A DNA stretch of 13,012 nt from Propionibacteriaceae bacterium (GTDB lineage Bacteria; Actinomycetota; Actinomycetes; Propionibacteriales; Propionibacteriaceae): positions 1 to 13,012 of the forward strand of contig WRJP01000041.1 in assembly GCA_009778535.1 (NCBI GenBank), read 5' to 3'. The notes beneath the pieces were generated by a model, which had not been told where the DNA came from, ran no database searches, and saw only the letters and a list, made by a program, of their open reading frames with translations. Numbering within the stretch: position 1 is the first letter of the stretch; every line of letters starts with the position of its first letter. The position numbers and the translations under genes are program-made. Positions 6,001-12,795 of this stretch are shown piece by piece.

Positions 6001-9000
6001 GGGAGCGCTACAACTTCCAGTGTGCGGCGAACCAGATTCACTCGGGAGCGTCCAAGTCGCTTCATCAAGGACAAACGCTGCGGGCAGCGCGTCGACGATC
6101 TGTACTCCTTTGGCAACAGAAGAGCCGAGGTTTCGCAATTCAACCCGGTATTCCACTGTTTGCGCTGGGTTTGGCAGCAATGAGTTCGGACTGGTCTTTG
6201 TGATAGCCAGATCAGCCACGGCCTTGAGCTTGGTGAGGACTTGGTTGGATGTTACTGGGTCGCCCTGAGAAGGCGTGGCCGTAGCTGTGTTCTTGAGGCT
6301 GCCGGTTGCGGCGGGGTCAATCAGGGCAACGATGGTGATGCTCGCGCTAGAGACGGTGGCCGGGTCGGGGGCGGTTGCCCCTGGCGCGACTGGAGCTGTT
6401 GGACCCGGCAGCGGGTCAATGGTGCATTCAACTCGTCCGGAATTGGTGATGTCGCAACTGCCGCGATCGGTGGTCGCTGAAGTGGCGGTCAAACCGCTGG
6501 GTAATTCGTCAAGAACAATGGTCTGGCCAGCATCTGAGGGGCCGTTATTGGTCAACGTGAGCGTGTAGGTGAGCGATTCTCCAGCGATGGCCTCGCTCGG
6601 CCCGGCCTTGGTAAGCGATAGGTCGGCTAGGGCACCGCTAGTCGTAACTATTTCGGTGTCTTCGTTATTATCGGTATCCGAATCAGGTGTGGTGGCGCTG
6701 ACGTTTGCCGAATTGGTCAAGACAGTACCTGCTGGAGTGTCTGGGGTGACCCAAGCCACGACTGTGAGGTCAACCGACTCGCCAGGGGGAAGCGGGTCGT
6801 CTAGCGCACATTGTGCCGTAGCTAACCCAGCAGTACAGCTACTTGAAGCGGCGGACGTGAGGCTGACTAGCTTGAGGTTATCGGTGGATTGCACCACATC
6901 GGCTACTATCACTTCCTTGGCTACAGATGGCCCCAGATTCGTAACGGTTAGGGTGTAGGTGACCACCTCTCCTGGGTGAGGCGTGGCGTTAGCGACGGTC
7001 TTGGTGATAGCCAAATCTGCCGAGGCGCGGGTGTCAATCGACGCTCGGGCTGTGTTGTTGGACATGTCCGGATCGCCAGTGTCCGCCAGTACTTGAGCCG
7101 TGTTGATTATTTTTCCAGGTTCGAGCGCAGCGTCGGCGGTTCCAACGATGGTGATGGTGACGACTCCGCCAACTGCCAGGTCTTTGATTGCGCAAGTAAG
7201 CGTTTGATCAGTTGCACCGACCACTGGCGGCTCGCTGGGACAGACGCTGCCATCGGTTGCGGTAAATGAGTCAACCGTGATTTCGTTTGGCATGGTGTCA
7301 GTGACCACCACGCCTTTGGCAACGTTCGGTCCTTTGTTGGTCACGGTCAAGGTGGTGGTGATGGACTCTCCAGCCAAAACTGGGTCGGGTGTCATTGTCT
7401 TGGTCAACGCCAGATCAGCTATGGTCGCTACACCAGTATCCGTCTGGTTTGTGGGGAGAGTGCCGCTTATTCCCGATATGGCACCCGTGTAGTCAAGGGT
7501 GGCCTGATTGCTAATTGATCCGCCTGCTGAGCCAGGAATATCAAGAATTCCAGGGGTTGTACCTGTGGAACTTGGTAAATCAAGGGTCACATCGAAACTA
7601 AAACTGACTACTTGGCCGATGGGGATCATCCCACCTGACGAATTGGTGGCACCTTGCCCCAAGTTGACCACTACCGACTTGCTGGCCTCATCGTAGCCGC
7701 CAAAATCATCGCCCATCGCGTCGGTCAAGTACAACGGAGCAAAGTAAGACTCCCCGGTTGTTTCGTCAATGCGTGTAATAAGTTGCAGCGAGCCTGGCAC
7801 GAATGTGGAATTTTCTGGGATTTTGTCACTGGCGATGGCGTTAGCTGCGGCATCCCCGCCAGTATTTGCGAAGCTGACGGTGTAGCGTAGTATGTCTCCG
7901 GCCTGGACAGGATCGTTGCCAGACAAATTAGTAACGGTCTTTGTGGCGTTCAACTCCGGCGCGTACAAGTCGATGGCTAGACCCAGGACTCCGGGGTAGT
8001 AAAGATCTTGGTTGGTGGTGAATTTGACGCAGGCCTCACCAGGATTCACCCCGTCACCATTTGGGATTACGTTTGGGAGGCTCTGATTCTTTATATCCAC
8101 CCCGAACAAATTCTTCATCGCCGGAATCCCACTGGTCACCCATTGACCAAAGAAGTCATTTGTAGAGTTAAAATATTTTCTCGCCGACGATAACGGAGTT
8201 TGCAGGTCGGCTGACCATGTCGGAAGGTTCCCAGGCTCAAAAACGCACTCCTGCAAGATAGCTCTCGTTTGGGTGGGTACGTTGCCATCACCTTCCCAAG
8301 CTACAACTGTTACGGTACCGTTCACTGGCCCATACATCGGAGCCAGGAAACCGGAGAGTCTCACCTGCACTTCCCTGCTACCGGCAGTACCAGTGCTCAG
8401 AATTTGAAAACCATCAAAAACATTCAAATTTCGCAGCGGCATCCCCGGTGCTTGGTAGACCACAGTTAGCGCCCACCCCGCATAACGATCTGAGCCAGTT
8501 CCGGCCTGAACGTTAGCCCCCCAATACATCCCACCGCCAGCAGCAGCTACTAGGTCGGTGACCTCGGCGAACTCCTGATATGACTGATAATCACTCTCTG
8601 GCCCAAAATGCTTCGTGGCTGTAACTGTCGCATAGTCTGACGTACCTGGAGGTTTGAATAACATTTTGTCACGATCGGTGGCATTTGATGCAGGCAGGCC
8701 ACCTCCAGCTATCGTGCCTCCGCGTGAGAGCCTTGCTCCCCAATAGAGTCCCGCCCATAGCACCTCACCGCCGGCTGGTAACGTGAATAGGGCTGCCGAA
8801 GAATTAAATGTGTTCGGGTCGTCGTCCATGTCGAGGTTTATGATGAAACCTGCGTTGGAATAGTTATCAGTATCATCCATCGCAAGTTCGCAGTCATCTC
8901 GACCCGGCATGCAGGTCATAAGGGTGTTGCCGATAGTGACAAGATCGCCGTGAGCATTGATGGAAAAGCTCATCTCGAACGGGGTTGTGTCGGCAGCTTG

Positions 9001-9096
9001 TACTATTGGCGGCACGCTCAAGGCAAACATGGATATGGCGAGAGCCGTGCCGCACGCTAGCCACCTTTTTCGGCGAGTCGCCCTTGGCTTCTTCAT
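3097..9096 (-). CDS. Giant secreted DUF11-repeat surface protein with LALTG sorting signal
   Basis: A cell-surface protein of 1999 residues, probably a wall-anchored stalk or adhesin. The N-terminus has a basic region (KKPRATRRKR), a hydrophobic stretch and a likely signal-peptidase site near VQAA (about 35). Residues 37-380 form an N-terminal domain with motifs such as LWAGLYWGA and GWALTVVYQAPGMPLRNLNVFDGF, seen in other DUF11 surface proteins. About eleven repeats follow, starting near 380, 560, 693, 825, 961, 1116, 1244, 1394, 1545, 1687 and 1828. Most open with ADLAxTK, continue with VTNxGPS and a VTDxLP-like strand, and close with DPDxxNNxA. Repeats 2-11 each hold two cysteines. LALTG (1961-1965) is followed by a hydrophobic segment and an RLRSRPRR tail, a class E sortase signal. 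GAGGGG (9111-9106) precedes two possible starts, TTG 9099 and ATG 9096; ATG is chosen. The sortase gene is divergent next door. Ligand unknown. Confidence 0.93.
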   Translation of the reverse strand: MKKPRATRRKRWLACGTALAISMFALSVPPIVQAADTTPFEMSFSINAHGDLVTIGNTLMTCMPGRDDCELAMDDTDNYSNAGFIINLDMDDDPNTFNSSAALFTLPAGGEVLWAGLYWGARLSRGGTIAGGGLPASNATDRDKMLFKPPGTSDYATVTATKHFGPESDYQSYQEFAEVTDLVAAAGGGMYWGANVQAGTGSDRYAGWALTVVYQAPGMPLRNLNVFDGFQILSTGTAGSREVQVRLSGFLAPMYGPVNGTVTVVAWEGDGNVPTQTRAILQECVFEPGNLPTWSADLQTPLSSARKYFNSTNDFFGQWVTSGIPAMKNLFGVDIKNQSLPNVIPNGDGVNPGEACVKFTTNQDLYYPGVLGLAIDLYAPELNATKTVTNLSGNDPVQAGDILRYTVSFANTGGDAAANAIASDKIPENSTFVPGSLQLITRIDETTGESYFAPLYLTDAMGDDFGGYDEASKSVVVNLGQGATNSSGGMIPIGQVVSFSFDVTLDLPSSTGTTPGILDIPGSAGGSISNQATLDYTGAISGISGTLPTNQTDTGVATIADLALTKTMTPDPVLAGESITTTLTVTNKGPNVAKGVVVTDTMPNEITVDSFTATDGSVCPSEPPVVGATDQTLTCAIKDLAVGGVVTITIVGTADAALEPGKIINTAQVLADTGDPDMSNNTARASIDTRASADLAITKTVANATPHPGEVVTYTLTVTNLGPSVAKEVIVADVVQSTDNLKLVSLTSAASSSCTAGLATAQCALDDPLPPGESVDLTVVAWVTPDTPAGTVLTNSANVSATTPDSDTDNNEDTEIVTTSGALADLSLTKAGPSEAIAGESLTYTLTLTNNGPSDAGQTIVLDELPSGLTATSATTDRGSCDITNSGRVECTIDPLPGPTAPVAPGATAPDPATVSSASITIVALIDPAATGSLKNTATATPSQGDPVTSNQVLTKLKAVADLAITKTSPNSLLPNPAQTVEYRVELRNLGSSVAKGVQIVDALPAAFVLDEATWTLPSESGSPHTGSCSAPEPPTAADPDHQSITCDLPDMPVFDPDGNAADYTLVLTITMHADDDYDPTQVDTETEIVTVSADTDDPDMTNNTATWTLRGSPQADLAVEKTLAAGQGALVAGEQVTYQITATNLSTDQSAANVVITDMLGSGLTFVEATPAGCTASGQVITCPQSGLFAPGASASYQITAEIDPNFSTGELAENTATVSSSTPDPTLSNNTAVRTDPVTALADVAVTTSVELLGAAGSYDGPASARLQTITVTNNGPSVARSVKISAQIAPDATVDLAAITGVLPGSCTRSGSEVICLVDDGTGKDTADLTPGQEATITIPYQLLASATPGDYPDTAGSAFGVKATVSTTTPESDYDNNIATAPLYVGQGRTDIALAKTALTSLQNSDGHDAFMAGSNFSYRIEAEIAPGVADARDVVVDDQLPPGFIVTAAQSTLGSCTIAAGGGSVSCALGTMMSPLATDSSVPVVITINGSVDPSNFSDGTPSEVRYTNRATLTSSTFDVAGSNPFTASAQATVDVIAQSDLAITKTANAASFVAGALASWTVTVINAGPSDLAADQGTVTDLLPPGVTFNANGSDASCSASGSVASGQTLVCDLPALKSGESVSLQVAAQIPATALTGSLAREPIPDMTQVTNRALVEAPNDQNLDNNQAEVTTEIVGAWDQSVNGSVSQAVTAAGSYVTYTFTTTNIGASATPNPTTSIQFPAEFEIVSVTSPAALLICQQPNAAPNRVECTATPDAVFGTVALPGIPAVVMVQVFIPANTPLGDYWVEATVAGYDPSGYTVDIDLSNNTARVPIEVQLVADLALTKELVTEPIVAGQNIEYRLVATNLGPSAATGVTLTDQVPAQTYFISARLDDGTPVKCSLGQGAEAAFVACDLGQLRFEQSVAVNMTFGTTADLSSEVTNIAQVSSEVFDPNLANNVASASGLVDDTSVLALTGSEAIGLAVISLAFVGIGIQLLRLRSRPRRAAYPS
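3202..3216 (-). other. LALTG cell-wall sorting motif (codons)
   Basis: On the minus strand these bases read CTG GCG TTA ACT GGC, giving Leu-Ala-Leu-Thr-Gly, 34 residues before the C-terminus. A hydrophobic stretch and an arginine-rich tail follow. This matches the LAXTG pentapeptide that class E sortases recognise, rather than the LPXTG of class A. Confidence 0.85.
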
Positions 9097-9180
9097 CAAC
9101 TGATACCCCTCGCCATTTTGTGCTCAAGTCAAGACGAAACAGCATCGTCTTTGCATAACTATCCCACTATCTCATAACCA

Positions 9181-9193
9181 TTCTAGGCTAGAA
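9181..9193. promoter_or_regulatory. Palindrome TTCTAG-G-CTAGAA, possible operator
   Basis: Perfect 6-bp arms around one central base, midway in the divergent surface protein/sortase interval. It is about 58 bp before the sortase start and 85 bp before the surface protein start. The symmetry is certain; a role as regulator-binding site is inferred from position only. Confidence 0.3.
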
Positions 9194-9241
9194 GACAAGG
9201 ATTTGGATAGAACGCTACGCTAGAGCTGTCGCCGTTTAGCT

Positions 9242-9248
9242 GGAGGAG
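9242..9248 (+). promoter_or_regulatory. Ribosome-binding site of the sortase gene
   Basis: GGAGGAG ends three bases before ATG 9252, with core GGAGG five bases away. It is a near-ideal Shine-Dalgarno that fixes the sortase start. Confidence 0.8.
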
Positions 9249-9251
9249 TCA

Positions 9252-9980
9252 ATGACCGCCGCAAAATTCGCCAAAGGCCGTCGCCATTCCTGGCGAGGTG
9301 CGGCTGGACTGCTCGGTGAGATTCTTGTCACTTTAGGGGTAGTAGTCGGGCTATTCGCCGTTTGGCAATTGGTGTGGACAGACGTAATCGCCGACGGTGA
9401 ACAGGCGGCTGTCGTCGCCAACCTAACTGAATACTTTGCAGGTGATGTCGAGGATAAGGATGCGTCACGTATAACGCCGAATCAGGAATCGGAAGCTGGT
9501 ACGCAACCCGAAGGTGCCTTCGCAATCGTTCATATCCCCAGGTTCGGAACTGATTACGCCCGACCACTGTTTACGGGCGTAACGCGCGAAATCTTGATGC
9601 AAGGCATTGGTCACTATCCGGCAACGGTGCTGCCTGGGGAAGTCGGGAACTTCTCAATGGCAGGGCATCGCACAACTTACGGCAAACCATTCAGCAAGAT
9701 CGCCCAGTTACGACGCGGTGACCATATTATCGTCGAGACTGCTACAGATTTTTTTGTGTATGAGATCACTGACTACGAAGTGGTTTTGCCAACTCAAACA
9801 GCGGTGGTGCTGCCAGTGCCGAACCGTGTTGGGGTGAAGCCGACCCAAGCCCTGCTCACTATGACTAGTTGCCACCCCGAGTTCAGTTCTCGACTGCGAT
9901 ACGTGCAGCATGGGAGATTATTGTCAACCTACACCCGCGCTGAAGGCATTCCAGCCGAGTTATTAAAAGTCAAGGACTGA
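9252..9980 (+). CDS. Class E sortase
   Basis: Sortases cleave sorting motifs between Thr and Gly and link the protein to the cell wall. This 242-residue product has a basic cytoplasmic start, one transmembrane segment (about 17-42), an acidic linker and a sortase domain from about 90. Catalytic residues visible are His 139 in NFSMAGHRTTYGKPF, Cys 207 in TMTSCHPEF and Arg 216 in SSRLRY. HRTTYG together with TSCHP is typical of class E enzymes, which are actinobacterial and prefer LAXTG. The neighbouring divergent gene encodes a protein with exactly such a signal (LALTG), so it is the obvious substrate, although class E sortases often serve several. The start is set by a strong GGAGGAG. A small membrane protein gene follows after one base. 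A housekeeping role rather than a dedicated one cannot be excluded. Confidence 0.93.
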   Translation: MTAAKFAKGRRHSWRGAAGLLGEILVTLGVVVGLFAVWQLVWTDVIADGEQAAVVANLTEYFAGDVEDKDASRITPNQESEAGTQPEGAFAIVHIPRFGTDYARPLFTGVTREILMQGIGHYPATVLPGEVGNFSMAGHRTTYGKPFSKIAQLRRGDHIIVETATDFFVYEITDYEVVLPTQTAVVLPVPNRVGVKPTQALLTMTSCHPEFSSRLRYVQHGRLLSTYTRAEGIPAELLKVKD

Positions 9981-9981
9981 A

Positions 9982-10146
9982 GTGTCTTTCTATGGGCTGT
10001 TGTGGCGGGTCTTGCCTGGCTCGCCAGCGGTGAAGGTCGGGTTGTTGGCAGTTTTGGCCGCCATAGTCGTATATGTGCTGTTTGCCTGGGTATTTCCAGC
10101 CATTGCGGATTTTATGCCTTTCAATAACGTCACGATTTCCGACTAG
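9982..10146 (+). CDS. Small single-pass membrane protein next to sortase
   Basis: An open frame of 54 residues starts with GTG one base after the sortase stop codon, indicating translational coupling. It begins MSFYGLLWRVLPGSPAVKV, has one strongly hydrophobic segment (about residues 18-40, rich in Leu, Ala and Val) and ends FMPFNNVTISD. Small proteins of this shape, with a GxxWRxLPG start and a PFNDVTV-like end, occur beside class E sortase genes in other actinobacteria; this is from memory and was not searched. Function is unknown. Position suggests a partner of sortase or of the cell envelope. No Shine-Dalgarno of its own is clear. The coding call rests on the tight spacing, the membrane profile and the family resemblance. 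Confidence 0.8.
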   Translation: MSFYGLLWRVLPGSPAVKVGLLAVLAAIVVYVLFAWVFPAIADFMPFNNVTISD

Positions 10147-10228
10147 TTGTGTGCTGTTCTTAGAACCGTGGCCGAAGCAGCCATATCCGGCTGGTATGTT
10201 AGGGGGCTGGCCGGTGGAAGGGAAAGGT

Positions 10229-11983
10229 ATGGAGTTACTGTCGGGGAATGAGGCGATAGCCCAAGGCGCTTGGGAGGCTGGAGCAACCATCGGGGTAGGG
10301 TATCCAGGCACCCCATCTACTGAAGCCTTGGAAAGTTTCGCCGAAAAAGACGACGTCTACGCACAGTGGAGTTGCAATGAGAAAGTTGCGCTGGAGGTAG
10401 CGCTGGGCGCAAGCGCGGCAGGCGCGCGGGTGTTGGTAACCATGAAGCATGTCGGCGTAAACGTTGCTGCCGATCCGCTGTTCACTGCTGCCTATACCGG
10501 GGTTAACGGTGGGTTGGTCATTTTGGCTGCTGACGATCCTGGAATGCATTCCTCCCAGAATGAGCAAGACTCTCGCTTCTACGCGCTGGCCGTACGCATC
10601 CCCATCCTTGAACCTGCCGACTCTGCTGAGGCGTTGAGCTTCACCAAAGCGGCCTTCGAGCTTTCGGAACGCTTCGACACTCCAGTTCTACTGCGTTCCA
10701 CCGTGCGGATTTCCCATGCTAAGACTTTGACATCGGTTAGCGCTCGCACTGAAGTGCCCGGCAAGGAATACCAAACTGACCCTTCCAAATGGGTCATGGT
10801 GCCAGCTTTCGCAAGGAAACGCCGCGCACTTTTGGACACCCATGTGGCCGCCATGCGTGAGTGGGTCGAGACCTGCCCGCAGAACGAGATTTTCTGGCGG
10901 GAGCGTCAGATCGGCGTTGTCTGTGCTGGCGCGGTCTACCAATACGTAGTAGAGGCGCTTCCTGCGGCCAGCGTATTCAAGCTGGGTGTCAGTTGGCCGC
11001 TGCCTGCCCAGGCCTTATCGCATTTTGCGCAAGCTGTGGAGCAGCTCTATGTGGTGGAAGAAGCGTCCGATTACCTCTCCAGCCAGGTAAAGGCGCTCGG
11101 AGTTGCAGTCACACCCACACCCGTACCGCTTCCGCTAGCTGGAGAATTGACTCCAGGGCTGGTTCGCGCTGGGTTCGGGTTACCTAACAGCGACACGCTG
11201 GCCGCTCCCAGTGATCTTCCCGGGCGTCCCCCGACGCTGTGCGCAGGTTGCCCACATCGGCTGGTATTCAAGGAGTTGGCACGTATGGGAGCCATCGTCA
11301 GTGGCGACATCGGTTGCTACACGCTCGGTGCGCTACCGCCGCTAAATGCCATGGACACTTGTGTTGACATGGGCGCATCCATCTCGATGGCGCACGGTTT
11401 GGAGTTGGTGTTGGCAGCAAAGCCGAAACACCGACCGGTAGTGGCGGTGATTGGAGATTCGACGTTTGCACACTCGGGGGTAAGTTCACTGTTGAACACG
11501 GTCTACAACCGCGGGAGCGGGACGGTGGTGATTCTCGACAACCGCACAACCGCTATGACTGGACGGCAGGGGAACCCCGTTAATGGACTCTCGCTCCAAG
11601 ATCGCCCAGCAAACGAGTTGAACCTTGAAGCGCTGGTTAGTGCCTTGGGCGTGGAAGATTGTCAAACGGTCGACCCAAATGACATGAAGGCGGTGCGGCT
11701 CGGGTTGCGGGCTGCGGTCAAGAATCCGGCTCTGAGCGTGCTGATTTTCCGTGCACCTTGCGTACTACTGGACAAAACCAGCCAAGTTCCGGTGACAATT
11801 ACCGCAGACTGCATCGATTGTGGAGTGTGCCTCACACTTGGGTGTCCGGCTATTTCGCGTGACGAGACTTCCAGGCTTCCAGTAATTGATGCCGCCCAAT
11901 GTGTCGGGTGTGGCCAATGCGGACAGTACTGCGCCCCGGGTGCGATTGTTGCTAGCACTGTTGCGGAGGTGGGAAATGCCTGA
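10229..11983 (+). CDS. iorA: Indolepyruvate ferredoxin oxidoreductase, alpha subunit
   Basis: With IorB it oxidatively decarboxylates indolepyruvate and other arylpyruvates (from transamination of aromatic amino acids) to aryl-acetyl-CoA, passing electrons to ferredoxin. The 584-residue product has the pyrimidine-binding domain start LLSGNEAIAQGAWEAG and YPGTPSTE (about 25-32). CAGCPHR follows at 338-344, then GDIGCYTLG, and a TPP-binding GDS (409-411) through LDN (438). The C-terminal ferredoxin-like part has two cysteine sets, 528/531/534/539 and 558/561/564/568, for two [4Fe-4S] clusters. The second set is followed by AP instead of the usual P. The frame is open upstream to 10073 but overlaps the preceding small gene. 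ATG 10229 has GGAAGGG six bases before it and gives the family N-terminus. It lies 82 bp after the small membrane protein gene and overlaps iorB. Confidence 0.95.
   Translation: MELLSGNEAIAQGAWEAGATIGVGYPGTPSTEALESFAEKDDVYAQWSCNEKVALEVALGASAAGARVLVTMKHVGVNVAADPLFTAAYTGVNGGLVILAADDPGMHSSQNEQDSRFYALAVRIPILEPADSAEALSFTKAAFELSERFDTPVLLRSTVRISHAKTLTSVSARTEVPGKEYQTDPSKWVMVPAFARKRRALLDTHVAAMREWVETCPQNEIFWRERQIGVVCAGAVYQYVVEALPAASVFKLGVSWPLPAQALSHFAQAVEQLYVVEEASDYLSSQVKALGVAVTPTPVPLPLAGELTPGLVRAGFGLPNSDTLAAPSDLPGRPPTLCAGCPHRLVFKELARMGAIVSGDIGCYTLGALPPLNAMDTCVDMGASISMAHGLELVLAAKPKHRPVVAVIGDSTFAHSGVSSLLNTVYNRGSGTVVILDNRTTAMTGRQGNPVNGLSLQDRPANELNLEALVSALGVEDCQTVDPNDMKAVRLGLRAAVKNPALSVLIFRAPCVLLDKTSQVPVTITADCIDCGVCLTLGCPAISRDETSRLPVIDAAQCVGCGQCGQYCAPGAIVASTVAEVGNA
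11965..11969 (+). promoter_or_regulatory. Ribosome-binding site of iorB inside iorA
   Basis: GGAGG, six bases before ATG 11976 and within the last codons of iorA. It fixes the iorB start and implies coupled translation of the two subunits. Confidence 0.8.
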
Positions 11984-12596
11984 ACTAGGACGTGACAGCG
12001 GTTGCGATCTGCAAGCGGTTGACGCGCAGAAAACAGTGACAGTGTTACTGTGCGGTGTTGGCGGACAGGGCACCATTTTGGGGGCTGATCTGTTGGCACA
12101 TTGCGCAATGGCGGCCGGTTGGCAAGTTAAACTCTCTGAGATTCACGGTATGGCGCAGCGCGGCGGCGCGGTGACTACGGTGGTTCGCTTCGGGGAGACG
12201 GTAGCTGCGATGGTGACTGATCACGGGTATGCCGACCATATCATTGCGTTTGAAACCACCGAAGCCTTGCGTAATCTGCCATATCTAAAAGTCGGCGGGG
12301 GTTTCTTTGTAAGCGAGGAGACGATCAAACCGCTGTCAGTTTTGGCGGGTAATGCTTCCATGCCTGAAGAAGCTGCGAGCACCTTGTTGGCGGCGAACGC
12401 ACGCCTAGTTCCCGCAGTGCAATTAGCCGAACAGCTAGGAAACTCAAAGTGCAGTAACGTCGTCTTACTTGGAGTTTTGGCAAAGGAACTCGGTTTTACG
12501 GCTGCGGTTTGGGAAGAACAAATCGCGCTGCGGCTCCCGCCGGGACTTGTCCGGGTCAACATTTCGGCTTTCCGCGCCGGTTTCAACTACTTCTGA
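11976..12596 (+). CDS. iorB: Indolepyruvate ferredoxin oxidoreductase, beta subunit
   Basis: IorB is the gamma-type (pyruvate/ketoisovalerate oxidoreductase catalytic) subunit that completes the IorAB complex. The 206-residue product carries LLCGVGGQGT (GVGGQG at about 27-32), the family signature SEIHGMAQRGG (about 54-64) followed by VVRFGE, and a C-terminal helical part with NVVLLGVLAK. Length is normal for the family. The start is ATG 11976, overlapping the end of iorA by 8 bp, with GGAGG six bases upstream. The first 20 residues before VTVLLCGVGGQG are somewhat longer than in many homologues, so a slightly later start is possible but has weaker support. Same transcript as iorA. Confidence 0.95.
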   Translation: MPELGRDSGCDLQAVDAQKTVTVLLCGVGGQGTILGADLLAHCAMAAGWQVKLSEIHGMAQRGGAVTTVVRFGETVAAMVTDHGYADHIIAFETTEALRNLPYLKVGGGFFVSEETIKPLSVLAGNASMPEEAASTLLAANARLVPAVQLAEQLGNSKCSNVVLLGVLAKELGFTAAVWEEQIALRLPPGLVRVNISAFRAGFNYF

Positions 12597-12606
12597 GTAC
12601 CGCTGG

Positions 12607-12760
12607 TCGAATGCTGCAACTGCATGCCGCACAGGCTCAGTTCTTGCTGCACGTCTTATTGTCCTCTTTCTTGTCATCCCGGACTACGTGCTGCGCACTG
12701 CACGGAGCCTGCGCTGCACGCAGTTGCAGTGCGCTGCATGTAGTCCGTCGCAGCATTCGA
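12607..12760. repeat. Composite palindromic element between iorB and the ACT gene
   Basis: Outer arms TCGAATGCTGC (12607-12617) and GCAGCATTCGA (12750-12760) are perfect inverted repeats bounding 154 bp. Inside is a long stem: 12680-12702 pairs with 12725-12747 (23 bp, two mismatches). Its loop holds a further small hairpin (CTGCG 12709-12713, CGCAG 12719-12723). The motif TTGTCATCC precedes the long stem. No plausible gene occupies the interval. It resembles a miniature or REP-like element located between convergent genes and could also act as a bidirectional transcription barrier. Confidence 0.6.
12680..12747. terminator. Long stem-loop, possible transcription barrier of convergent genes
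   Basis: The 23-bp GC-rich stem (two mismatches, loop 12703-12724) lies between the 3' ends of iorB and the ACT-domain gene. Strong stems in such places can slow polymerase or protect mRNA ends. No T-run follows on either strand, so a classical intrinsic terminator is not supported. Confidence 0.3.
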
Positions 12761-12795
12761 GTTCTGCTACTCCTGTGTGACGAAGATGAGGGTGC

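Larger units (their letters stand above)
9097..9251. promoter_or_regulatory. Divergent promoter region of surface protein and sortase
   Basis: This 155-bp non-coding interval separates two divergently read genes and must hold promoters for both. I cannot assign −35/−10 pairs with confidence. TTGCAT (9151-9156) with CATAAC (9173-9178) is one weak candidate for the sortase direction. A perfect palindrome lies at 9181-9193. A single short region controlling both enzyme and substrate would allow co-regulation. Confidence 0.45.

Noticed and set aside
3754..8469. Many plus-strand open frames of 60-180 codons opposite the surface protein gene
   Set aside because: They are antisense to a continuous 2000-codon gene with clear protein repeats. 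None shows recognisable motifs or consistent ribosome-binding sites.
10073..10228. Upstream extension of iorA
   Set aside because: It overlaps the small membrane protein gene out of frame, and the residues do not match IorA. ATG 10229 has a good ribosome-binding site and the family N-terminus.
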